Positions 16,123 to 22,499 of a stretch of 64,000 nt of DNA are shown here, piece after piece (the stretch's first letter is position 1; each line of letters opens with the position of its first letter). Location: assembly GCA_964504985.1 (NCBI GenBank), contig CAZDFU010000002.1:1-64000 (forward strand), read 5' to 3'. Position numbers and translations under genes: made by a program. The notes under the pieces are model-generated. The model saw only the letters and a list, made by a program, of their open reading frames with translations, searched no databases and had not been told where the DNA came from. Source of the stretch: CAZDFU01 sp964504985. GTDB taxonomy: Bacteria; Patescibacteriota; Microgenomatia; Daviesbacterales; UBA10151.

Positions 16123-16506
16123 TTAGTGATTTTTGCTAATCACTTGCTTATCTCCTTTCTCTTTACTATTAACTAATAACTCATCACTTATAACTATTTT
16201 TATATGGCTCATTCTTTTTTTGTAAGGCTTCACTCTTCCTCTTGTTCCTGCCCGGAAACGTCTCATTTTCATACTTTCATCAATTTCAATCTTTTTAAAA
16301 CCAACTTTTCCCAAATCCATGCCTTTTTGTTTTGCATTTGCCAAAACTGTTTCCAAAGCCTTTGTTAGATCCTTTGCTGCGTATTTTGGAGTCACACGCA
16401 AAATATCCAATGCTTTCGAAGGTTCCATTTTCCTCACCATATCAGCCACCAGCCTCAGTTTTCTAGGTGAAGTATGTATATATTTTTGTATAGTTTGTAT
16501 TTCCAT
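16123..16506 (-). CDS. rplV: 50S ribosomal protein L22
   Basis: Its beta-hairpin lines the exit tunnel. HTSPRKLRLVADMVRKMEPS, then FRAGTRGRVKPYKKRMSHI and KIVISDE are typical. The normal protein ends about here; this one continues for about 18 residues (SKEKGDKQVISKNH at the end). The tail DNA holds an inverted repeat AGTGATT/AATCACT across the stop codon and an AACTAATAACT word, both like family C elsewhere. Confidence 0.96.
   Translation of the reverse strand: MEIQTIQKYIHTSPRKLRLVADMVRKMEPSKALDILRVTPKYAAKDLTKALETVLANAKQKGMDLGKVGFKKIEIDESMKMRRFRAGTRGRVKPYKKRMSHIKIVISDELLVNSKEKGDKQVISKNH
16125..16195. repeat. Repeat-like DNA in the rplV 3' end
   Basis: 16125-16144 is an inverted repeat (AGTGATT, six-base loop, AATCACT) that includes the rplV stop. 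16166-16195 contains AACTAATAACTCATCACTTA, which shares AACTAATAACT with the family-C arm in the cobalamin riboswitch. The match is short, so membership is tentative. Confidence 0.35.
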
Positions 16507-16509
16507 ATA

Positions 16510-16794
16510 TTACGTCTTAGACGTGGATTTTTCTGTCACCTTTCCGTGAGTTCTAAATAACCTAGTCGGCGCAAATTCACCTAAGTAATGACCTACCATT
16601 GACTCAGTCACAAACACGCTCACAAAATTTTTACCCTGATGCACTAAAAAAGTGTGTCCCACAAATTCAGGTGGAATCTGTGATCTTCTGGCCCATGTCT
16701 TAATAGGTTGTTTTGTCCCGCCGGATTTTTGAGTCATTACTTTCTTTAATAATTTCTCATCAATAAACGGGCCTTTTTTAGTTGATCTTGCCAT
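16510..16794 (-). CDS. rpsS: 30S ribosomal protein S19
   Basis: Head protein that pairs with S13 at the A site. MARSTKKGPFIDEKLLKKV, WARRSQIPPEFVGHTFLVHQ, GKNFVSVFVTESMVGHYLGE and FAPTRLF are family landmarks. Length 94 is standard. A 96-base gap with a long inverted repeat separates it from rplB, wider than other gaps in this run. Confidence 0.97.
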   Translation of the reverse strand: MARSTKKGPFIDEKLLKKVMTQKSGGTKQPIKTWARRSQIPPEFVGHTFLVHQGKNFVSVFVTESMVGHYLGEFAPTRLFRTHGKVTEKSTSKT

Positions 16795-16804
16795 ATTTTT
16801 TCTT

Positions 16805-16857
16805 GGACTTTTCTGATTACCCTTATTCTTTTATTTAGTTAATCTCAGAAAAAGTCC
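16805..16857 (-). other. Inverted repeat in the rplB-rpsS gap
   Basis: In the gene direction GGACUUUUUCUGA can pair with UCAGAAAAGUCC (one bulged U) around a loop of 28 bases. An alternative GAUUA/UAAUC pairing overlaps the inner part. A 16-codon reading frame (MNLNNKKGRT...) starts just before it but has no independent support. The hairpin could be an mRNA processing or stabilising element. Confidence 0.45.
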
Positions 16858-16890
16858 GGTTCTTCCTTTCTTGTTATTCAGATTCATAAG

Positions 16891-17655
16891 TTATTTTCTT
16901 CTCCTTACAATAAATTTATTAGAATATTTTCCTTTATACCTGGTTTTTCCCACAGCGCTTCTGCCATATTTAGTCATTGGCCTCTTTCTTCCAATACCTG
17001 ATCTTCCTTCACCACCACCGTGGGGGTGAGAATCAGGATCCTGTGCTACGCCCCGGACTGTAGGCCTTATACCCATATGCCTGGATCTTCCAGCCTTACC
17101 GATCACCTGCTGTTTATTATCTTCATTTCCTAATACTCCAAGTGTTGCAAAAGACTCAAGACTAATCATTCTAACCTCACCAGACGGCATTTTCAAATGG
17201 GCAAAACCGCCTTCTTTGGCCAAAAGCTGCAAAGAAACTCCTGCACTTCTGCCAACTTGCCCCCCTTTTCCCGGCACAAGCTCCACATTATGCACTAAAC
17301 TGCCAATTGGCATATTTTTTAATTTCATAGCATTGCCTGTTTTAGATTCAGCTTTATCAGCAGAAATAACTTTTTCCTCTAAATTTAAGCCTTTCGGGGC
17401 TAAAATATATCTATATTCCCCGTCTGTATATTTTATAAGAGCAACCTCAACATTCCTGTTTGGATCATACTCAATAGCAGCAACCTCACCCGCTACACCA
17501 AATTTATCCCGTTTAAAATCTATTTCCCTGTACTGTCTTTTATGTCTCCCACCCTGACCCCTAACAGTTACCATACCGCCAGATGACCTGCCAGAATGCT
17601 TTTTTAATAAATGTTTTAATTTTTTTGCGCTTTTAATATTTAATTGCTTTTTCAT
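16891..17655 (-). CDS. rplB: 50S ribosomal protein L2, short N-terminus
   Basis: Core 23S-binding protein needed for peptidyl transfer. It has GMVTVRGQGGRHKRQYREID, EYDPNRNVEVALIKYTDGE, YRYILAPKGL and the key SHPHGGGEGRSGIGRKRPM with the conserved His. At 254 residues it lacks about 20 residues of the usual start (the KYKPTTPGRRGM region); the next ATG cannot restore it. The usual NPVDHPHGG is DPDSHPHGG here. Confidence 0.96.
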   Translation of the reverse strand: MKKQLNIKSAKKLKHLLKKHSGRSSGGMVTVRGQGGRHKRQYREIDFKRDKFGVAGEVAAIEYDPNRNVEVALIKYTDGEYRYILAPKGLNLEEKVISADKAESKTGNAMKLKNMPIGSLVHNVELVPGKGGQVGRSAGVSLQLLAKEGGFAHLKMPSGEVRMISLESFATLGVLGNEDNKQQVIGKAGRSRHMGIRPTVRGVAQDPDSHPHGGGEGRSGIGRKRPMTKYGRSAVGKTRYKGKYSNKFIVRRRK

Positions 17656-17661
17656 TTAGTT

Positions 17662-18090
17662 CTACTTTCCTGTTATTACTTTTCTCTGAGTTGTAGGAGC
17701 TGCTCCTACTGAGCTTTTCTCTACTTTCACCTTAGTTCTTCCCAAAATATCTTTCTTCTCCCTTAACTTAACCGGCTCACCTTCTGCTGTTGTCACCACT
17801 ACCTCTTCTTTTGGTGTTTCAAACAGGGCAATCCTTACACCCTTTCCCAGCTGGACCATAGCTTTCTTTAAAGGAGCGGATTTATAAAGTTTTCTTACTT
17901 TTCTTTGCTGTTTAAGCTGTCCCTTTATATTGACCGTTCTTACAGCAATAACTTTAACATTAAATTTCTCACTTACTGCTTTGGCAATTAAAGGCTTGCT
18001 TGCTTTCTTATCCACCTCAAAAGTATATAAATTAGAAGCAGCAAGTTTCATTGATTTTTCTGATACCACCGGCCTTTTAAGTACGATCAT
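17662..18090 (-). CDS. rplW: 50S ribosomal protein L23 with palindrome-encoded tail
   Basis: Exit-tunnel docking protein for trigger factor and SRP. It has LKRPVVSEKSMKLAASNLYT, FEVDKKASKPLIAKAVSEKF and VRTVNIKGQ. The normal protein has about 95-100 residues; this has 142. The tail includes SSVGAAPTTQRK, whose codons contain a perfect inverted repeat (GTAGGAGC-T-GCTCCTAC). It overlaps rplD by four bases. Confidence 0.95.
   Translation of the reverse strand: MIVLKRPVVSEKSMKLAASNLYTFEVDKKASKPLIAKAVSEKFNVKVIAVRTVNIKGQLKQQRKVRKLYKSAPLKKAMVQLGKGVRIALFETPKEEVVVTTAEGEPVKLREKKDILGRTKVKVEKSSVGAAPTTQRKVITGK
17693..17709. repeat. Perfect 17-base palindrome in the rplW tail
   Basis: GTAGGAGCTGCTCCTAC has two perfect 8-base arms around one base. 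It lies in frame and encodes VGAAPT of the L23 C-terminal extension. No second copy was seen in this window. Confidence 0.6.
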
Positions 18091-18845
18091 ATTTTCCCTT
18101 CTCTTTTAACGTTTGTTCCTACTCCACCGGAGGTTTTCACTTCTTCACTAGATTCTTTTTTGCCTAATTTATCAATTGTTTCTTTTGTTAAAAGTAATAT
18201 TTCATGTTTTAATACTTCATAAGCATTTAATCCGCCTGCCGGTAAAACATTAATATTGGGAATATTTCTAGCAGCTCTAACTATATTATCCATTTTGTCA
18301 GCTGTTACAATTAAGGTACTCCTTTGTTTCTTTTCTGTGATTGATGAGATTAACTTAAGTATTTCTTTTGTTTTGCCGGTAATTTTTTCTAAGCCTGTTA
18401 ATCCTAAAACATTTTTGTCTGAAGCCTTAGAAGAGAGAGCAGATATTAAAGCTGATCTTCTCATCTTTTTTGGTAAAATTAATCTGACCTTTCTTGGTTT
18501 TGGTCCAAAAACAATTCCTCCGCCCACAAAAATCGGAGCCCTGATACTTCCATGTCTTGCCCTGCCAGTTCCTTTTTGTCTAAATATTTTGACTGTTGAT
18601 CCTTCTACCTCTCCTCTGCCTTTGGTGGAAGCTGTAAAAGTTTTTTGGTTGGTTGTATAAACCCTAACAGCCTGAGTCAATAAACTTTTATTAATCTCAG
18701 CACCAAAAATTTCCTTTGGCAAGCTTAAGGTTCCGCTGGTTCTCCCGGCCGGAGAATAAACAGGCACTGTTAAACCACCCGTTCCGCGAGCACGGGAAGC
18801 TGCTGGTTTACTAGTCTTTGCAGTTACTTTTCTTTTAACTGGCAT
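18087..18845 (-). CDS. rplD: 50S ribosomal protein L4
   Basis: Exit-tunnel protein; in E. coli also the S10-operon autoregulator. It has EIFGAEINKSLLTQAVRVYT, RQKGTGRARHGSIRAPIFVG, GGIVFGPKPR and KKMRRSALISALSSK. A basic 20-residue N-terminal leader and an acidic tail flank the core; length 252. It overlaps rplC by 11 bases and rplW by four. Confidence 0.96.
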   Translation of the reverse strand: MPVKRKVTAKTSKPAASRARGTGGLTVPVYSPAGRTSGTLSLPKEIFGAEINKSLLTQAVRVYTTNQKTFTASTKGRGEVEGSTVKIFRQKGTGRARHGSIRAPIFVGGGIVFGPKPRKVRLILPKKMRRSALISALSSKASDKNVLGLTGLEKITGKTKEILKLISSITEKKQRSTLIVTADKMDNIVRAARNIPNINVLPAGGLNAYEVLKHEILLLTKETIDKLGKKESSEEVKTSGGVGTNVKREGKI

Positions 18846-19704
18846 TTTCTTTTACCTCTTCTTTCAGCTCTTGTTTTTGTTCTTGAGGGTTATCTTGATT
18901 TTGTTCTTCTGATTCACCAGCATTTTGTTCTGCTGCTTTTTCTGACTTTTCTGCTTCCTCTTCTCCTTCTTCAAGTTTTTCCTCAGGCGGGGGAGTATAA
19001 CCCTTAATTCTGCCTAATTTAGTTATTACCAGCAAACTGTTAATAGGACCTGGAATCCCTCCTTTAACTATCAAATAATTTTTTACTTTATCTATTCCCA
19101 CAATTTCCAGATTCTTGATACTTACTTTTTCACTGCCCATATGCCCTGCCATTTTTTTGCCTTTATAAACTCTTCCCGGAGTAGTTCCAGAACCAACCGC
19201 ACCTGGAGCTCTGTGTCTGTCTGATTGACCATGAGTCTTAGGTCCACCGGCAAAACCGTGACGTCTTACCCCGCCTTGAAAACCTTTACCTTTCGAAACT
19301 CCCTGTACTTTAACAGCATCACCTATTGAAAAAACCTGGTTCAGTTTAATTTCTGTTCCAGGTTTTAAAGTTCCGAGCGAACCTGTGGTGAGCGTACCTG
19401 TACTGAGCGAAGTCGAAGTAGTCGAACCAGCCGGGGAATTTTGTTCATTAATTCTGACTTCCCTAAACCAACGGACAGCCTGATCAAAGCCTGCTTTTTT
19501 AGTATGACCAAGTTGAGGCTTTCTAACTGACTTTTTGGATCCATACCCAAGCTGGATAGCATCATACCCATCTTTGCCATCTTGTGTTTTGGCTTGAGTG
19601 ACTAAATTTGGTTGAATTTCCACCACAGTAGCCCCAACCCTTCTGCCCCGTGAGTCATAAGTTGAGGTCATATTTTTCTTAATTCCAAGTAATGTATTAG
19701 TCAT
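18835..19704 (-). CDS. rplC: 50S ribosomal protein L3 with internal insert and acidic tail
   Basis: Core assembly protein near the peptidyl-transferase centre. The start chosen is MTNTLLGIKKNM, which has AGGA at proper spacing and matches the family; an ATG eight codons upstream has no ribosome-binding site. Core motifs include VQGVSKGKGFQGGVRRHGFA, HGQSDRHRAPG and TPGRVYKGKKMAGHMG. Two oddities stand out: about 20 Ser/Thr/Gly-rich residues (STTSTSLSTGTLTTGSLGT) inserted near residue 95 and encoded by a dispersed repeat, and an acidic C-terminal tail of about 70 residues. First gene of this half of the S10 operon. Confidence 0.95.
   Translation of the reverse strand: MTNTLLGIKKNMTSTYDSRGRRVGATVVEIQPNLVTQAKTQDGKDGYDAIQLGYGSKKSVRKPQLGHTKKAGFDQAVRWFREVRINEQNSPAGSTTSTSLSTGTLTTGSLGTLKPGTEIKLNQVFSIGDAVKVQGVSKGKGFQGGVRRHGFAGGPKTHGQSDRHRAPGAVGSGTTPGRVYKGKKMAGHMGSEKVSIKNLEIVGIDKVKNYLIVKGGIPGPINSLLVITKLGRIKGYTPPPEEKLEEGEEEAEKSEKAAEQNAGESEEQNQDNPQEQKQELKEEVKENAS
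19369..19428. repeat. Family-A repeat inserted in frame in rplC
   Basis: TACTGAGCGAAGTCGAAGTA (19401-19420) is the same pattern as the repeats at 2381 and 22433. Neighbouring GAGCGAACCTG and GAGCGTACCTG units extend it to about 60 bases. The segment encodes the low-complexity STTSTSLSTGTLTTGSLG stretch that other L3 proteins lack. The reading frame is kept. Confidence 0.65.
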
Positions 19705-19729
19705 TTTTGTCCTAGACAATTCAAGCATT

Positions 19730-19768
19730 AAAAAGAGTGAGTCCTTCGGTAAACTCAGGATCTCACTC
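19730..19768 (-). terminator. Attenuator-like hairpin in the S10-operon leader
   Basis: GAGUGAG(A)UCC pairs with GGACUCACUC (ten pairs, one bulged A) around a 13-base loop and is followed by five U, a standard intrinsic terminator shape. It lies within the leader, 26 bases before the rplC start, not at an operon end, so it should act as an attenuator. Its core GTCCTTCGGTAAACTCAGGA is a diverged family-A repeat. Confidence 0.65.
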
Positions 19769-19867
19769 AGTATCTCGCCTTCAATCGTCGTATCGTTTTC
19801 CGACGCACGATCTACTGAAATTTTCTTACGTTTTGACGCTAATCAAAAGGCAAAATTTTCTTATAGG

Positions 19868-19897
19868 ATTTTAACACGAACGGCGCACAAATTGCAA
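19868..19897 (-). promoter_or_regulatory. Promoter of the rplC operon
   Basis: TTGCAA and TAAAAT are 18 bases apart. The transcript would start near 19861 and carry a leader of about 157 bases holding the attenuator-like hairpin. It lies directly behind the metalloprotease gene, so the S10 operon has its own start here although rpsJ is upstream. Confidence 0.5.
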
Positions 19898-19920
19898 GCA
19901 ACAAGGAAAAAATTGATGTT

Positions 19921-20772
19921 TTAATAGAGTTTGTTTATTCCCAAAATATCACCGTTTCCTAGATCTCTTTTTTTGGTTTCACCCTCTGTTGCATAACCGT
20001 ACATAGTTTCATCAATGCAACTGTTATATAGATCCCCCATACCCACACTATGACCAAGTTCATGGGTGGCAATATTATCAAAATCCATCTTCCCAGCTAC
20101 CCCGCTGCTGTCAACTGACCAATCATAGCTTACATCATCATAAACCTGATCCCATTCCACCAGTTGTCTTTGCCAAACGGGCCCCCCAAAAATTCCCCAA
20201 ATAATAGTCACTGCAATAGTATTTGAGTCTGCAACATCTGCAAAATAGACCTCATTTTGACCATCAGGTGAAACTGTATCAGCAACTAATTCTGCTGAGG
20301 TAGTAGCAGCCTGTCCTAATACATCAACGCCTAAATCATTTCCCACTACCCCATCTGTGGCATCTTCCCATTTGGATACTCCATTGCTTAATACAGCTGA
20401 AGCTGAGGCATAATCTATATTTCTCAAATTAGAAGGATTAAATACCCAAGGCTCAACAACCCTCCATTTTGCTCCACTGCTTAAATATGTATAACAGCTG
20501 CTAGATCCGCCTTTACCGCTGCCTGGTTTGGCTAAGTTTTGTTTAGGATGTACAATAGCCAAACCCTCAACCTGCTTACCGCTCACTGGGTCAATTGCAT
20601 TACCCAAAGAGATCACATTAGAATGATTTGCAGAAGAAGGAAGCGTTAATGTTCTATTTGTACCAGGCGTGGAAAGTATAGCTGTCTGAAACGGAGTGGC
20701 TGCTAATGCTGAACTTACCAAAAACAGAAGGGAAGCACCTATTATAACACCACTCATCAATTTAACGGGCAT
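19921..20772 (-). CDS. Secreted matrixin-like zinc metalloprotease
   Basis: Probably an exported or membrane-released endopeptidase. Residues 1-25 form a signal peptide (VIIGASLLFLVSSALA, then ATPFQ). The zinc site HELGHSVGMGDLYN begins at His237 and fits HExxHxxGxxD of the metzincins; Met257 in TMYGY is the Met-turn. The middle has WRVVEPWVFNPSNLRNIDYA, a matrixin-like start of the catalytic fold. There is no visible cysteine-switch propeptide. It stands between rpsJ and rplC, a position normally without a gene, and has its own strong leaderless promoter. Substrate unknown. Confidence 0.85.
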   Translation of the reverse strand: MPVKLMSGVIIGASLLFLVSSALAATPFQTAILSTPGTNRTLTLPSSANHSNVISLGNAIDPVSGKQVEGLAIVHPKQNLAKPGSGKGGSSSCYTYLSSGAKWRVVEPWVFNPSNLRNIDYASASAVLSNGVSKWEDATDGVVGNDLGVDVLGQAATTSAELVADTVSPDGQNEVYFADVADSNTIAVTIIWGIFGGPVWQRQLVEWDQVYDDVSYDWSVDSSGVAGKMDFDNIATHELGHSVGMGDLYNSCIDETMYGYATEGETKKRDLGNGDILGINKLY

Positions 20773-20778
20773 ATAAAA

Positions 20779-20807
20779 TATATATCATAAATCTTTTCCA
20801 GGGTCAA
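20779..20807 (-). promoter_or_regulatory. Leaderless promoter of the metalloprotease gene
   Basis: TTGACC and TATATA are exactly 17 bases apart, close to consensus. The -10 box ends six bases before the ATG, so the expected start of transcription is the A of the start codon. No ribosome-binding site precedes the ATG. Confidence 0.7.
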
Positions 20808-20825
20808 CCAAATGAAATTAAACAG

Positions 20826-20846
20826 ATATGACACCACCTGTCACAT
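20826..20846 (-). terminator. Weak terminator hairpin at the rpsJ stop
   Basis: AUGUGACA pairs with UGUCAUAU (eight pairs, one G-U) around GGUGG. The stem includes the rpsJ TGA. The following UGUUUAAUUU is only moderately U-rich, so termination may be partial. Confidence 0.45.
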
Positions 20847-21149
20847 CTTAACTTCAATGTCAACGCCTGCAGGGATTTCTAAATGCATTAAAGAATCAAT
20901 TGTTTTTTGAGTAGGCTCAACAATGTCAACCATTCTTTTGTGTGTTTTTATTTCAAATGCTTCTCTGGAATCTTTATCTGTGTGTGGAGATCTTAAAACA
21001 GTAATTCTTTCTATTTTTGTGGGAAGGGGGATAGGACCAACAATTTTAGCACCGGTTCTTAAGGCTGTATCCAATAAGGACTCACAGGTATTATCTAATA
21101 CCCGGTGATCGTAACTTTTCAGTTTTACTCTGATCCGTCCTCTTGGCAT
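20841..21149 (-). CDS. rpsJ: 30S ribosomal protein S10 (NusE)
   Basis: 30S head protein and, with NusB, an antitermination factor. RVKLKSYDHRVLDNTCESLL, GPIPLPTKIERITVLRSPHT, DKDSREAFEIKTHKR and the closing LEIPAGVDIEVKM are standard. Length 102 is normal. Here it closes a fusA-gpsA-tuf-rpsJ run and is cut off from rplC by the metalloprotease gene. Confidence 0.97.
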   Translation of the reverse strand: MPRGRIRVKLKSYDHRVLDNTCESLLDTALRTGAKIVGPIPLPTKIERITVLRSPHTDKDSREAFEIKTHKRMVDIVEPTQKTIDSLMHLEIPAGVDIEVKM

Positions 21150-21208
21150 ATTTATAATCCTTTAGGGATCTCAACCTTTTAATGTGCATTATAAGCTACT
21201 TAAGTAAC

Positions 21209-22393
21209 TTAGGCTATTATTTTGGTAATAACACCTGCTCCAACTGTTTTACCACCTTCACGGACTGCAAACCTTAAACCTTCTTCCATAGCAACGGGGG
21301 TAATTAATTTTCCGACAATTTTAACAGTATCTCCAGGCATAGCCATTTCAACACCCTCAGGTAATTGCACTTCACCAGTCACATCAGTGGTTCTGACATA
21401 AAACTGTGGCCTGTAGCCTTTGAAAAATGGGGTATGTCTTCCGCCTTCTTCTTTGGAAAGAATGTATACTTCTGCTTCAAATTCAGAGTGAGGAGTTATA
21501 GAACCCGGCTTTGCTAAAACCTGACCACGCTCAACATCATCTTTCTCAATACCCCGGAGTAAAATTCCAGCATTATCTCCTGCCTGACCTTCATCCAATA
21601 ATTTATGGAACATTTCAATTCCTGTAACCACGCTCTTTTTAGTAGGCCTTATTCCAACAATTTCAATTTCCTCATTAACTTTAACTTTACCTCTCTCAAT
21701 TCTTCCAGTCACCACTGTTCCACGTCCTTTAATAGAAAATACATCTTCAACTGCCATCAGGAATGGCTTATCCACATCTCTTACCGGAGTTGGAATCCAT
21801 TCATCAACTTTAGCCATAAGTTCTTCAATAGCTTTAACTGACTCCGGATCACCTTCCAAAGCTTTTTTAGCAGAACCCCGGATTATTGGAGATTGTGAGT
21901 CATATTCATATTTTTTAAGCAAATCCCTGACTTCTTCTTCTACAAGATCCAAAAGCTCAGGATCATCCACCTGATCAACTTTATTAAGGAAAACTACAAT
22001 AGCAGGAACACCTACCTGGCGGGCTAAAAGCAAATGTTCTCTGGTTTGCGGCATTGGACCATCCGGTGCAGAAACTACCAAAATTGCTCCATCTGTTTGA
22101 GCAGCACCGGTAATCATGTTTTTGATATAGTCTGCATGACCAGGCATGTCAATATGGGCATAGTGTCTTTTTTCTGTTTCATATTCCTGATGGGAAATAT
22201 TAATGGTAATACCGCGGGCTTTTTCTTCTGGAGCGTTGTCTATTTGGTCAACAGAGCGGGCCTCTGCCAGACCTTTATCAGATAATACTTTGGTAATAGC
22301 AGCAGTTAGGGTTGTTTTACCGTGGTCAACATGACCCATGGTTCCAACATTAACATGCGGTTTTGATCTATCAAATTTTTTTGCGTCAGCCAT
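21209..22393 (-). CDS. tuf: Elongation factor Tu
   Basis: GTPase that brings aminoacyl-tRNA to the ribosome. It starts MADAKKFDRSKPHVNVGTMG; a frame extension to an ATG 45 bases upstream runs through a repeat and promoter and is not native. G1 GHVDHGKTTL, G3 DMPGHADYIKNM, G4 NKVDQVDD and domain 2-3 landmarks are intact. Length 394 is normal. There is no clear ribosome-binding site; two promoters lie just upstream, the nearer giving an almost leaderless mRNA. Confidence 0.97.
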   Translation of the reverse strand: MADAKKFDRSKPHVNVGTMGHVDHGKTTLTAAITKVLSDKGLAEARSVDQIDNAPEEKARGITINISHQEYETEKRHYAHIDMPGHADYIKNMITGAAQTDGAILVVSAPDGPMPQTREHLLLARQVGVPAIVVFLNKVDQVDDPELLDLVEEEVRDLLKKYEYDSQSPIIRGSAKKALEGDPESVKAIEELMAKVDEWIPTPVRDVDKPFLMAVEDVFSIKGRGTVVTGRIERGKVKVNEEIEIVGIRPTKKSVVTGIEMFHKLLDEGQAGDNAGILLRGIEKDDVERGQVLAKPGSITPHSEFEAEVYILSKEEGGRHTPFFKGYRPQFYVRTTDVTGEVQLPEGVEMAMPGDTVKIVGKLITPVAMEEGLRFAVREGGKTVGAGVITKIIA

Positions 22394-22402
22394 ATTTAAG
22401 TA

Positions 22403-22432
22403 ATTAAACCAAAAAATACAGTCCCCTGTCAA
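22403..22432 (-). promoter_or_regulatory. Proximal tuf promoter
   Basis: A perfect TTGACA and TTTAAT are 18 bases apart. The -10 box ends nine bases before the tuf ATG, leaving a leader of only two or three bases. The -35 box abuts the family-A repeat. Confidence 0.6.
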
Positions 22433-22460
22433 GTTCATCCTGAGCCTGTCGAAGGACTGA
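22433..22460. repeat. Family-A palindromic repeat upstream of tuf
   Basis: TCATCCTGAGCCTGTCGAAG with GACTGA following is the clearest copy of the CTGAGC...GTCGAAGG element; GTCCTTCG...CTCAGGAT on the other strand matches the S10 leader copy. It lies between the two tuf promoters. Confidence 0.7.
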
Positions 22461-22467
22461 TACTAAA

Positions 22468-22496
22468 AATATACCTGATTTCTTCCTAAAATGCAA
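22468..22496 (-). promoter_or_regulatory. Distal tuf promoter
   Basis: TTGCAT and TATATT are 17 bases apart. It lies just after the gpsA stop and would give a leader of about 65 bases that carries the family-A repeat. Confidence 0.5.
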
Positions 22497-22499
22497 GGG

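Noticed and set aside
16830..16880. 16-codon ORF between rplB and rpsS
   Set aside because: It lies in the inverted repeat, has no family match and is too short to support.
22394..22438. Longer EF-Tu start 15 codons upstream
   Set aside because: The added residues are encoded by the proximal promoter and repeat, have no ribosome-binding site, and do not match the family; MADAKKFDRSKPHVNVGT is the normal start.
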